DNA of 37,894 nucleotides. Origin: Methylomonas aurea (lineage in GTDB: Bacteria; Pseudomonadota; Gammaproteobacteria; Methylococcales; Methylomonadaceae). Made by a program: the position numbers and the translations under genes. Below the pieces are notes generated by a model, which worked only from the letters and a program-made list of their open reading frames with translations, did not search any database and had not been told where the DNA came from. This document shows positions 27,311-35,392 of the stretch, in pieces (within the stretch, counting starts at the first letter, position 1; every line of letters starts with the position of its first letter). The stretch is taken from contig NZ_JANIBM010000038.1 of assembly GCF_024505045.1 (NCBI RefSeq), forward strand, positions 1-37,894, read 5' to 3'.

Positions 27311-29969
27311 CGCGGTCGGCCTTTTTCAGTACTAATTTACTGATCGCCGGCAACACGATAAAGGTGCAGGTCATAATCCAGAAAATACCGATGGTGATGA
27401 CCAAACCCATGCTGGAAATGCCCTGGTGCGGCGAAAATGCCAGGCCGACGAAGCTGGAAATTGTAGTCAATGCCCCGTAAAACATGCCGCGCGCGGTGCT
27501 GGATTGGTAAATATTTTGTTCTTCCGACAAGGAGTGGTGCAGTTTTTCCACCATATGGATACCGTTATCGACACCCAGGCCCATTAATAAAGGCAGGGCA
27601 ATGATATTGGCGAAATTGATCGGCGTGCCGGTAAATACCGTGGTCGCCATCGTAAACAAGCCGGCCAACACCAATGGCGCCATTACCAGCAGGGTGTCGA
27701 CCACGCTACGGCGGATGAACATCAGCAGCAGCGCAATTGCCACCAACGCGATGATAATCGCTTCCTGGAACGCGCCGATCACGGCCTTCATCGACTCCCA
27801 ATACATCACCGGCAAATCGGTCGCGTTCGGCGCCACGGCCTGCACGTCGACGATGAAGCGCTGCAAATTGGCCAGATCGTTCAAATCCTGTTTCGGAAAA
27901 ATCTGGATCCGGTACAGGCCGTCCTTACTCAGCCAGCGTTCCCTAATCTCGTCCGGAATGCTTTCCGGCAAGATTTCCGCGGCATGGAAACCGGTCAGCA
28001 ATTCGTTCATCACGGTCGGCAGCGTGCCGAGCAACGAGGTCTGGATTTTCTCGATGAATACGCCGCGGTCCGGTTGCATCCGCGCTTCCAGTTCCAGTTG
28101 CACGTCTAGCAACTCCCGCTTGAAGCGGGTCAAGGACTGAATATCGGCCGGCTTGGTTTTTTTCGGCAAATTGGCGTCGATTGCGGCAATCATGCGCTTG
28201 ATGGCCGGCAACGGATCCACGCCGCTTTTCAATTGCGGAAACGACTGGCTCTGCGGCCCCAGCGCCAATGCCATATCGTCGATCACGCCGAGCTTTTCTT
28301 CCTGGTCTTCCGGGACGAAATCGAACAGACTGACCGTCTTGTCGACCGTAGCCAAGGCGGCCAGCTTGCTTTGCATGGCTTTGGCTTCGGCCTCGCTCTT
28401 GACCAGCACCGTCAATGTCATCGGCGAGGTTTCCCGCGCCTTCATCAGCTCTTTAAAGGCGATAACGGACTCGGTGTGCGGGTCGCGCAGATTCAGCGGA
28501 TTGAAATCGGTCTTGACCTGAAATACGAAATAAACGGCAGCAATTGCGCCGGCCAGGGTCAAAAACGAAATCGGTTTGGCGTAGTGCAGCGTAAAGTGGG
28601 CCAGGGCCAGCGACAATTTCGAGGCGCCGGGCTGCTCGCCGTGCAGATTGTGGTAGGGCGGGTTCGGCAGCACTTTCAGCAACACCGGCAATACCGTCAG
28701 CGTAACAAACAGGCAGATAAACAAACTGGTACCGGCCAATAAACCCAGTTCGGAGATACCCTGGTAATCGGTCGGGATAAACGCGTACAGGCCGATCGAG
28801 GTGGTGCCGGCGCACAAAATCAGCGACGGGCTGGTCGCCAGCAAGGCCGAGCGGATGGCTTTGCCTTTGTCGCTGCCGTGCAAATCCAGATTATCCCGGT
28901 AGCGCAAGCAAAAATGGATGGCGTATTCGACGCCCAAACCGATGTTGGACACGGCGAAGGCCACCGAAATCAGGTTCAACTGCTTCACTGCGACCGAGGC
29001 GAACAAGCCGCAAAACACCATACCCAACGCCAGCGTCAGCAGCGTGGCCAACATCAGCAGCCAGGAGCGGTACGCCACCAGCAGGATGCCGCAGACCAAA
29101 ACTACCGAGAAAATACTGGCGGTGAAAGTACCCTCGCTCATACCGGCCATCTCGTCGTGCTCCAGGCCGACTTCGCCGGTAATCCAGACTTTGACGGCCG
29201 GCATGTTCGGGTCCTGAATCTTGTTGGCCGCCTTGCGGATCACGTTGATCGCCGGCTCGACCGGCAAAATCTGGCTGAAATCGAATTTGGGCGTGACGAA
29301 AATGAAAGCTTTGTCGGACTGTTCCTCGCTGATTTTGTTTTCGGCGATCAACTTTTGCCAGGACAACAAGTCGGTCTCGCCGTTCAGGGTCTTGTGCAAC
29401 GAATTACTGACTTTGTCGATCAACGACATCAAATCGATCGGCACTTCCTCGGTTTTGGTTTCGGCGTTCAGCGCATCCTCGAAGATCGAGAAAAAACCGT
29501 TCAGACTCGGGTCCTGCGAAATCCGGCCGATGAAGGGTTGGGCTTGCGCCAGCGTGATCGAGAAATCCTGGAGTTTGTCGGCATCCAGGTAGAGCAGGCC
29601 GTTGCGCTGAAAAAATTCGTTTTCGTCCGGCCGGTAGACCTTGGTGAAATGTTCGGTATCGGCGCGCAACTCGCGACCCAGGCGCCGCGCCGCGGCTTTG
29701 GTCAATTCCGGACTGGACGATTCGATCACCAACAACAGCGTGTGGACTTCCTGGCCGAACTGCTGCTCGAATTTGCGCCGGTTTTGTTGAAACGGCGCGT
29801 CCGGCGCGATCAATTCGGCGGTATCGGTGTTCACGGTCAAGTGGTTGCCGGTGTATTGCAAGGCCAGATAGGCCAGTAAAATAGACGCCAGCAGTACCAG
29901 AGTCGGCGAGTAGAGCAACCAGTTGCCCCAGCGGTAGGCGAAATGCCCCAAACGGTTTTCCAAAGACAT
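27303..29969 (-). CDS. hpnN: Hopanoid-associated RND/MMPL transporter HpnN
   Basis: A predicted 888-residue protein with about twelve membrane helices in two RND-type halves. The N-terminal soluble loop has NTDTAELIAPDAPFQQNR and FFQRNGLLYLDADKLQDFS, followed by AQPFIGRISQDPSLNGFF, typical of HpnN. The helices carry GLGVEYAIHFCLRYRD and LPLLMGLGVDNGIHMVEK. HpnN is required to move hopanoids to the outer membrane in Rhodopseudomonas palustris. An upstream frame to 30371 lies inside the antiporter gene, so the ATG at 29969, two bases after the antiporter stop, is chosen. No squalene-hopene cyclase gene lies near it here. Confidence 0.85.
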   Translation of the reverse strand: MSLENRLGHFAYRWGNWLLYSPTLVLLASILLAYLALQYTGNHLTVNTDTAELIAPDAPFQQNRRKFEQQFGQEVHTLLLVIESSSPELTKAAARRLGRELRADTEHFTKVYRPDENEFFQRNGLLYLDADKLQDFSITLAQAQPFIGRISQDPSLNGFFSIFEDALNAETKTEEVPIDLMSLIDKVSNSLHKTLNGETDLLSWQKLIAENKISEEQSDKAFIFVTPKFDFSQILPVEPAINVIRKAANKIQDPNMPAVKVWITGEVGLEHDEMAGMSEGTFTASIFSVVLVCGILLVAYRSWLLMLATLLTLALGMVFCGLFASVAVKQLNLISVAFAVSNIGLGVEYAIHFCLRYRDNLDLHGSDKGKAIRSALLATSPSLILCAGTTSIGLYAFIPTDYQGISELGLLAGTSLFICLFVTLTVLPVLLKVLPNPPYHNLHGEQPGASKLSLALAHFTLHYAKPISFLTLAGAIAAVYFVFQVKTDFNPLNLRDPHTESVIAFKELMKARETSPMTLTVLVKSEAEAKAMQSKLAALATVDKTVSLFDFVPEDQEEKLGVIDDMALALGPQSQSFPQLKSGVDPLPAIKRMIAAIDANLPKKTKPADIQSLTRFKRELLDVQLELEARMQPDRGVFIEKIQTSLLGTLPTVMNELLTGFHAAEILPESIPDEIRERWLSKDGLYRIQIFPKQDLNDLANLQRFIVDVQAVAPNATDLPVMYWESMKAVIGAFQEAIIIALVAIALLLMFIRRSVVDTLLVMAPLVLAGLFTMATTVFTGTPINFANIIALPLLMGLGVDNGIHMVEKLHHSLSEEQNIYQSSTARGMFYGALTTISSFVGLAFSPHQGISSMGLVITIGIFWIMTCTFIVLPAISKLVLKKADRAA

Positions 29970-29971
29970 GT

Positions 29972-30946
29972 TTACGCGCTCACCACGGTGTTGATCAAAT
30001 ACAGTGTGTACGCCGTATAAACCGCCAGCAGGATGCCGCCTTCGACGCGGTTGATCCGGCCTTGTTCGCGCTTGCCGGCATAACCCAATGCGAACAGCGA
30101 CGCGGTCAGCAGGGCCATCAGCGGCCAATCGCGGTTGACGATTTCGACCGGAATCGACATCGGCTGGATGGCGCCGGCCAAACCGACCACGGCCAGCGTA
30201 TTGAACAGGTTGGAACCGATGATATTGCCCAGCGCCAGGTCGTGTTCGCCCTTGCGGGCCGCCGCTATCGACGACGCCAGCTCCGGCAGCGAAGTGCCGA
30301 TGGCAACGATGGTCAAGCCGATGATCAAATCGCTGACGCCCAGATTCTGCGCAATCGTCACCGCGCCCCACACCAGCAGCCGGGAACTGATCATTAACAG
30401 CAACAAGCCGCTGACCAGCCAGATCGTGGCCTGGGCAAACGACATAGTGTGCTCTTCCAACTCTTCCGCCACTTCGTCGGCCAATACGTCGGCCTTCTGT
30501 TTCAGGCTCTGGCGCACCATCCAGGTCATTACGCCGGCGAAAACCGCCAATTCCAACAGGGCGTCGGTTCTGGACAAGGCGCCGTCGTAGATTTGGCCGA
30601 AGGCGAACACCGTCACGCCCATCAATACCGGCAACTCCTTCTTGACGATTTGCGAATGCACGACGATAGGGCTGATCAAAGCCACCGCGCCAAGAATCAA
30701 GGCGATGTTGGTGATGTTGGAGCCGTAGGCGTTGCCCAACGCGATCCCGGGGTTGCCTTGCCAGGCCGACAGCGCCGATACCGTCAATTCCGGCGCCGAA
30801 GTGCCGAAACCGATGACCACCATCCCGATCAGTAACGGCGACATGCCCAGAAAACGCGCGATCGCCGCCGCGCCTTCCACAAAAATATCGGCACTCCAGA
30901 CCAATACCACCAGACCGATGACTATCATCAACAACGGCAACGCCAT
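29972..30946 (-). CDS. Calcium/sodium antiporter, YrbG family (CaCA)
   Basis: A predicted 324-residue membrane protein with ten helices in two homologous halves. The alpha-repeat motifs are VVIGFGTSAPELTVSALSA followed by GNAYGSNITNIALILG in the first half and TIVAIGTSLPELASSIAAA followed by GNIIGSNLFNTLAVVG in the second. Conserved Ser/Glu in GTSxPEL bind Na+ and Ca2+ in this superfamily. The loop between the halves is acidic (ADVLADEVAEELEEH). The gene is directly upstream of hpnN (two-base gap) and likely shares a transcript with it. Confidence 0.92.
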   Translation of the reverse strand: MALPLLMIVIGLVVLVWSADIFVEGAAAIARFLGMSPLLIGMVVIGFGTSAPELTVSALSAWQGNPGIALGNAYGSNITNIALILGAVALISPIVVHSQIVKKELPVLMGVTVFAFGQIYDGALSRTDALLELAVFAGVMTWMVRQSLKQKADVLADEVAEELEEHTMSFAQATIWLVSGLLLLMISSRLLVWGAVTIAQNLGVSDLIIGLTIVAIGTSLPELASSIAAARKGEHDLALGNIIGSNLFNTLAVVGLAGAIQPMSIPVEIVNRDWPLMALLTASLFALGYAGKREQGRINRVEGGILLAVYTAYTLYLINTVVSA

Positions 30947-31008
30947 AAACTACCCTTCAATGTTAAAGATCAAAAAAACCGAACCCGCCACAACCGTAAC
31001 GGAAAACC

Positions 31009-31836
31009 TCAATCCACGGTCCATTGCACCAGACCGCTATAGGCCGTGGCCAGTACCACGCCGCCGAACAGGATCCGGTACCAAGCGAAAATGATGAAAT
31101 CGTGGTGGCTGATGTAACGCAGCAAGCCCTTCACCGCCACCAGAGCGCTGACGAAGGCGGCGGCCAGGCCGATCGCAAACGACAACACGTCGTTATCGGC
31201 TTGCAACAAATCGCGGTGTTTGTATAAGTCGTAGGCGCTGGCCACCACCAGCGTCGGAATCGCCAGGAAGAACGAAAACTCGGTGGCCGCCTTGCGCGAC
31301 AAGCCGAACAGCAAGCCGCCGATAATGGTCGAGCCGGAGCGCGACATGCCAGGAATCAAGGCGAAAGCCTGGGCAATCCCCAATTTCAACGCATCCAGCG
31401 CCGACAAATCGTCGACGTTTTCGACCCGGATTTTGTGCTCGCGTTTTTCGGCCCAGATAATGATGAAGGCGCCAACGATAAAGGCCAACGCCACCGGCAC
31501 CGGTTTGAACAGCGTCGCCTTCAGGATTTTGCCGAACAATAGACCCAGCGCCGCCAACGGCACGAAGGCGATGGCCAGATTCAACACGAACTTCTGCGCC
31601 TGGCGTTCAGTAGCCAGGCCGCTGAGTACCGAACCGATCTTGGCCCGGTATTCCCAGCAAATGGCCAGAATCGCGCCGACCTGAATCACGATGGTAAACA
31701 GTTTGGCCTTATCGTCGTTAAAATCCAGCAAATCGCCGGCTAGAATCAAGTGGCCGGTGCTGGAGATGGGCAGGAATTCGGTTAACCCTTCGACGATACC
31801 GAGGATCAGGGATTTGACGAGTATTGAGATATCCAT
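31009..31836 (-). CDS. uppP: Undecaprenyl-diphosphatase (BacA/UppP)
   Basis: A predicted 275-residue polytopic membrane enzyme that hydrolyses undecaprenyl-PP to undecaprenyl-P in the outer leaflet, recycling the lipid carrier. The two family signatures are [17 protein letters not shown] at residues 16-32 and [16 protein letters not shown] near 155, which together make the active site (Glu, Ser, His, Arg). Length is normal. It supplies the carrier that the WcaJ- and WbpL-type transferases in this window use. It is 62 bases from the antiporter gene and divergent from the phosphotransferase gene. Confidence 0.95.
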   Translation of the reverse strand: MDISILVKSLILGIVEGLTEFLPISSTGHLILAGDLLDFNDDKAKLFTIVIQVGAILAICWEYRAKIGSVLSGLATERQAQKFVLNLAIAFVPLAALGLLFGKILKATLFKPVPVALAFIVGAFIIIWAEKREHKIRVENVDDLSALDALKLGIAQAFALIPGMSRSGSTIIGGLLFGLSRKAATEFSFFLAIPTLVVASAYDLYKHRDLLQADNDVLSFAIGLAAAFVSALVAVKGLLRYISHHDFIIFAWYRILFGGVVLATAYSGLVQWTVD

Positions 31837-31939
31837 ATTGAGTCAGCGCTGAGTGCCAGCCGGCACGGTGGTTGGAGTCGACCGATCGATGCGCCCGAAC
31901 AAAGCCGTTACGGCCGCATCAAAAGCCACGTAAACGGGG

Positions 31940-31970
31940 CGGGATTATAGTCGAAAACTCAATAATCCCG
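31940..31970. promoter_or_regulatory. Palindrome with candidate uppP -10 in the divergent spacer
   Basis: CGGGATTAT at 31940-31948 and ATAATCCCG at 31962-31970 are exact inverted repeats with a 13-base loop. On the minus strand the left arm carries a perfect TATAAT (31944-31949) with a weak TTACGG 18 bases upstream; a start point there would leave an uppP leader of about 100 bases. A DNA-binding site or RNA hairpin could serve uppP and the divergent gene at 32118. Confidence 0.4.
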
Positions 31971-32117
31971 TAACTTTAGCCGCCGTTGTTCAAGCAAATA
32001 CCGCACAAGCCCGGCGGCTAGCGAAGCCGGGCCGGGCGGCGCAATCGGTTTTGCCCGCATTCCGCCGATCTGTCAGAATCGGCCGCAAGCCGCTGCCTTT
32101 CCCGGAGGTTTTTCACC

Positions 32118-33689
32118 ATGCCCGTAACTTATCCGCCGCTGATCGAAGCCCTGCGCGATCCAGGCCGCTACCCCCACCCGGTAAGCAAGGTCGAGGTGCT
32201 GGAGACCCATATCTCCTGGGTTTTGCTGGCCGGCCGTTACGCTTACAAAATCAAAAAGCCGGTCGACCTCGGCTTCCTGGATTTCAGCGACCTGCAAAAA
32301 CGGCGTTTTTTCTGCGGCGAAGAACTGCGGCTGAACCGGCGTCTGGCGCCAGCGCTATACCTGGCAACGGTTAGCATCGGCGGCACGGCCGAACGCCCGG
32401 AAATCGGCAGCGAACCGGCCATCGAATATGCCGTGAAAATGCGCCGTTTCCCGGTCGCCAACACGCTGGACCACCTGTTCGGCCGCCAGGGCCTGCAGCT
32501 GCGGCATATCGATCTGCTGGCCCAAACCGTCGCCGGCTTCCATGCCGCGTTGCCGGCGGCTGAAGCCGATTCGGTTTACGGCACGCCGGCCCAGGTGATG
32601 GCGCCGGCCAGGCAGAATTTCCGGCAATTAAGAGCGTTGCTCGAAGCGGCGGATTTGCCGATTCTCGACCGGCTGGAAACCGCCTGCGAAACCGAATACG
32701 CAGCGTGCGCGGCCCTGATCGCCGAGCGGCGCCAACGAGGCCACATTCGTGAGTGCCACGGCGATTTGCACCTCGGTAATATCGTGTTGCTACGCCAGCG
32801 GCCGGTACCTTTCGACGGCATCGAGTTTGCGCCGGAACTGCGCTGGATCGACACGATCAACGACGCCGCCTTCCTGGTGATGGACTTGCTGCAGCGCGGC
32901 CGCGGCGATCTGGCCTACCGCTTTCTGAACGCTTATCTGGAACACAGCGGCGACTATGCCGGCCTGGACCTGCTGCGGTTTTACCTGAGTTACCGGGCGG
33001 CGGTGCGCGCCAAGGTCGCCGGCTTTCGCCTGGCGCAGACCGGCGATCCGGCCGCCAAACGCGAGTGTTTGGCCTATCTGGATCAAGCCGTGGCCGGTCT
33101 GGTCCGGAGCAAGCCGGTGCTGATTTTGACTCACGGCCTACCCGGCTGCGGCAAGAGCCACGTCGCCCAATTGCTGCTGCAAAAATACCGCTTGATCCGG
33201 CTGCGCTCCGACGTCGAGCGCAAACGTCTGTTCGGCCTGCAGCCGCTGGCATCCAGCCGGTCCGAGACCGGCGGCGGTATTTACCAGGCCGATGCCAGCC
33301 GGCAAACCTACGGTCGCCTAATGGAGCTGAGCCGCGGCTTGCTGGCGGCCGGCTTCGGCGTGATCGTCGATGCCGCGTTTCTGCAATACGGACAGCGCCG
33401 GCCGTTTCGGGAGCTGGCGGCACAGATCGGCGCCGGGTTTGCGCTGGTCTCGGTCCAGGCCGAGCCCGCCACCTTACGCCGGCGAATAATCGAGCGCCAA
33501 ACCGCCGGCAACGATGCGTCGGAAGCCGGCCTGGACGTTCTGGAACACGCCCTGCTGAACCGGGAAACCTTACAGGCCGATGAAATGGACAGTAGCGTGG
33601 TATTCGATAACAATGCCGACCAGTCGGCAGCGGACGATAACCTTGCCTTCTGGCGGCAATTGGCGGAACTGGCCGAGCTGGAGGACTGA
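32118..33689 (+). CDS. Bifunctional aminoglycoside-phosphotransferase-like / P-loop kinase protein
   Basis: A predicted 523-residue two-domain protein. Residues 1-330 are APH-like, with a nucleotide-binding region near YAYKIKKPVDLGFLDFS and the catalytic loop HIRECHGDLHLGNIVLL near 210-226, followed by FDGIEFAPELRWID. Residues 335-523 are a P-loop kinase with Walker A LTHGLPGCGKSHVAQLL, and R-S-D-V-E-R-K and GVIVDAAFL motifs. This fusion (COG2187 plus COG0645 type) is widespread, is not a known antibiotic resistance gene and has no proven substrate. It is followed after two bases by the alcohol dehydrogenase gene. Confidence 0.88.
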   Translation: MPVTYPPLIEALRDPGRYPHPVSKVEVLETHISWVLLAGRYAYKIKKPVDLGFLDFSDLQKRRFFCGEELRLNRRLAPALYLATVSIGGTAERPEIGSEPAIEYAVKMRRFPVANTLDHLFGRQGLQLRHIDLLAQTVAGFHAALPAAEADSVYGTPAQVMAPARQNFRQLRALLEAADLPILDRLETACETEYAACAALIAERRQRGHIRECHGDLHLGNIVLLRQRPVPFDGIEFAPELRWIDTINDAAFLVMDLLQRGRGDLAYRFLNAYLEHSGDYAGLDLLRFYLSYRAAVRAKVAGFRLAQTGDPAAKRECLAYLDQAVAGLVRSKPVLILTHGLPGCGKSHVAQLLLQKYRLIRLRSDVERKRLFGLQPLASSRSETGGGIYQADASRQTYGRLMELSRGLLAAGFGVIVDAAFLQYGQRRPFRELAAQIGAGFALVSVQAEPATLRRRIIERQTAGNDASEAGLDVLEHALLNRETLQADEMDSSVVFDNNADQSAADDNLAFWRQLAELAELED

Positions 33690-33691
33690 CT

Positions 33692-34675
33692 ATGAAAGCA
33701 ATGATTCTGGACCGGGCCGGCGCCCCGTTGCGGCTGGCCGACGCCGCATTACCCGCTCCGGCGGCCAACCAAGTGTTATTGAAGGTCCGCGCCTGCGGCG
33801 TCTGCCGCACCGATCTGCACGTGGCCGACGGCGAACTGGACCGCCCCAAATTGCCGTTGATACCCGGTCACGAAATCGTCGGCGAAGTGGTTGCCAAAGG
33901 CGGCCGGGCCGGCCGTTTCGCTATCGGCCAGCGCGTCGGCGTGCCGTGGCTGGGCCATACCTGCGGCACTTGCCCTTATTGCCTGAGCCGGCGCGAAAAC
34001 CTGTGCGAAGCCCCCGGCTTTACCGGCTATACGTTGGACGGCGGCTATGCCGAATACGCGGTCGCCGAACAGGATTACTGTTTCGCGCTGCCGGACCGCT
34101 ATAGCGACAGCGAAGCCGCACCGCTGCTCTGTGCCGGCCTGATCGGCTACCGCTCGCTGGTCGCCGCCGGCAATGCCCAAACCCTCGGCATCTACGGTTT
34201 CGGCGCCGCCGCCCACATCATTGCCCAGGTCGCCGTCTGGCAGGGGCGGCGGGTATTCGCCTTCACCAAACCGGGCGATTACGTGGGCCAGGACTTTGCC
34301 CGACAACTCGGCGCCGAGTGGGCCGGCGACTCGACCCAGCCACCGCCGCGCGCGATGGATGCGGCAATTCTGTTCGCACCGGTCGGCGCATTGGTTCCGG
34401 AAGCACTGCGGCACGTCGCGAAGGGCGGCAGCGTGGTTTGCGCCGGCATTCATATGAGCGATATTCCGGCCTTTCCCTACTCGATCTTGTGGGGCGAACG
34501 CACGCTGCGCTCGGTCGCCAACCTGACCCGTCAGGACGGCGAAGCCTTTTTGGCGATAGCCGCACAAGCGCCGATCAAAACCCACGTCCAGACATTTGCG
34601 CTGGCCGACGCCAACCTGGCCCTGGCGCAATTGAAAAGCGGCCGGATTCAGGGCGCGGCGGTGTTGATCCCATGA
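33692..34675 (+). CDS. Zinc-dependent alcohol dehydrogenase family protein
   Basis: A predicted 327-residue medium-chain dehydrogenase. Catalytic zinc ligands are in RACGVCRTDLHV (Cys near 38) and PGHEIVGEV (His near 60); structural zinc cysteines are in CGTCPYCLSRRENLC. The Rossmann motif is IYGFGAAAHIIAQVA, with a G-x-G-x-x-A pattern. This subgroup oxidises or reduces primary alcohols or aldehydes with NAD(P), and the substrate is not clear from sequence. In a methylotroph it could act on alcohols other than methanol (inferred). It likely shares a transcript with the kinase gene two bases upstream. Confidence 0.9.
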   Translation: MKAMILDRAGAPLRLADAALPAPAANQVLLKVRACGVCRTDLHVADGELDRPKLPLIPGHEIVGEVVAKGGRAGRFAIGQRVGVPWLGHTCGTCPYCLSRRENLCEAPGFTGYTLDGGYAEYAVAEQDYCFALPDRYSDSEAAPLLCAGLIGYRSLVAAGNAQTLGIYGFGAAAHIIAQVAVWQGRRVFAFTKPGDYVGQDFARQLGAEWAGDSTQPPPRAMDAAILFAPVGALVPEALRHVAKGGSVVCAGIHMSDIPAFPYSILWGERTLRSVANLTRQDGEAFLAIAAQAPIKTHVQTFALADANLALAQLKSGRIQGAAVLIP

Positions 34676-34729
34676 ATCAGTCCGCGTTTATCCGCTTGAC
34701 GCGAAAAGAATTTTCTTGCCGACAGCGCT

Positions 34730-34758
34730 TTGACATCGGCCAAAACCCGGTAAATTAG
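34730..34758 (+). promoter_or_regulatory. Candidate promoter of small protein gene
   Basis: TTGACA at 34730-34735 is a perfect -35. A -10 is less clear: TAAATT at 34751-34756 (15-base spacer) or AATTAG at 34753-34758 (17-base spacer). It lies between the dehydrogenase stop and the ATG at 34852. Confidence 0.35.
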
Positions 34759-34851
34759 CTTTCGCGGGCCGGCATTTCCTAGCCCAGGCGATCTTTGTTA
34801 GAATCGCTGCCGATTCAAAGAAAAACACCCAATAAAACACCACCCCAAGCC

Positions 34852-35286
34852 ATGAACAAAAAGAAAATTATAATATTCGCCGTCTGTCTGGCCGCTTTGC
34901 TTGCTATCCAGATCAAGTTTTTCCTGCCCTTCATGTACGACATCGCCGCATCCGACCTGTTTTTGGTGGAAAGCAAGGACGTAGCTAATCCGATGGCGAT
35001 CAGCACCGACATGACCGCGATGGCTTTCAGCCATTGCAACACCCACATCAAGAAAAACGCGGAAGAAGACCAAAACCTGGCTTTCGCCGCGCAGCCGACC
35101 AACGCCTGGAGCCTGGGTAATTACGAGTACATCGTCAATGCCGACGTCGAAATCAGCGACAAGGACAGCCCGGCCGTATTGCGCCATTACGCCTGCCGCA
35201 TCCAATACGAGAAAGGTGACGACACCTCCGGCGCCGCCGACTTCGAAAACTGGTCGGTGGAAGGCGTCGGCGGTTTGACCGACTGA
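34852..35286 (+). CDS. Small membrane-anchored protein of unknown function
   Basis: A predicted 144-residue protein that I do not recognise. It begins MNKKKIIIFAVCLAALLAIQ, a lysine-rich start and one hydrophobic helix (residues 5-28), so it is probably anchored in the inner membrane with the rest in the periplasm. The remainder is soluble, has two cysteines (FSHCNTH, HYACRIQ) that could pair, and a hydrophilic acidic end. The upstream in-frame codons from 34795 add no hydrophobic or conserved sequence, so the ATG at 34852 is chosen. It is followed by a strong terminator. Confidence 0.75.
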   Translation: MNKKKIIIFAVCLAALLAIQIKFFLPFMYDIAASDLFLVESKDVANPMAISTDMTAMAFSHCNTHIKKNAEEDQNLAFAAQPTNAWSLGNYEYIVNADVEISDKDSPAVLRHYACRIQYEKGDDTSGAADFENWSVEGVGGLTD

Positions 35287-35320
35287 AGCGCATAAGCAAA
35301 CTCGTATAGTGTCAAAAAAT

Positions 35321-35357
35321 AAAGCCCGCCAGGTTGCGGAACCTGGCGGGCTTTTTT
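35321..35357. terminator. Strong bidirectional intrinsic terminator
   Basis: A perfect 15-base stem AAAGCCCGCCAGGTT (35321-35335) pairs with AACCTGGCGGGCTTT (35340-35354) over a four-base loop GCGG. T-tracts are present on both sides (TTTTTT at 35352-35357 on plus; AAAAAATAAA before the stem, giving T on minus). It ends the plus-strand transcript at 35286 and the convergent TonB receptor gene at 35393. Confidence 0.95.
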
Positions 35358-35392
35358 ATGTGGCAAGGCGCTAGAACTGCTGGCGCCAGCGC

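Noticed and set aside
32118..33689. Aminoglycoside resistance gene
   Set aside because: The APH-like domain is fused to a P-loop kinase in a widespread housekeeping-type architecture, and there is no mobile context.
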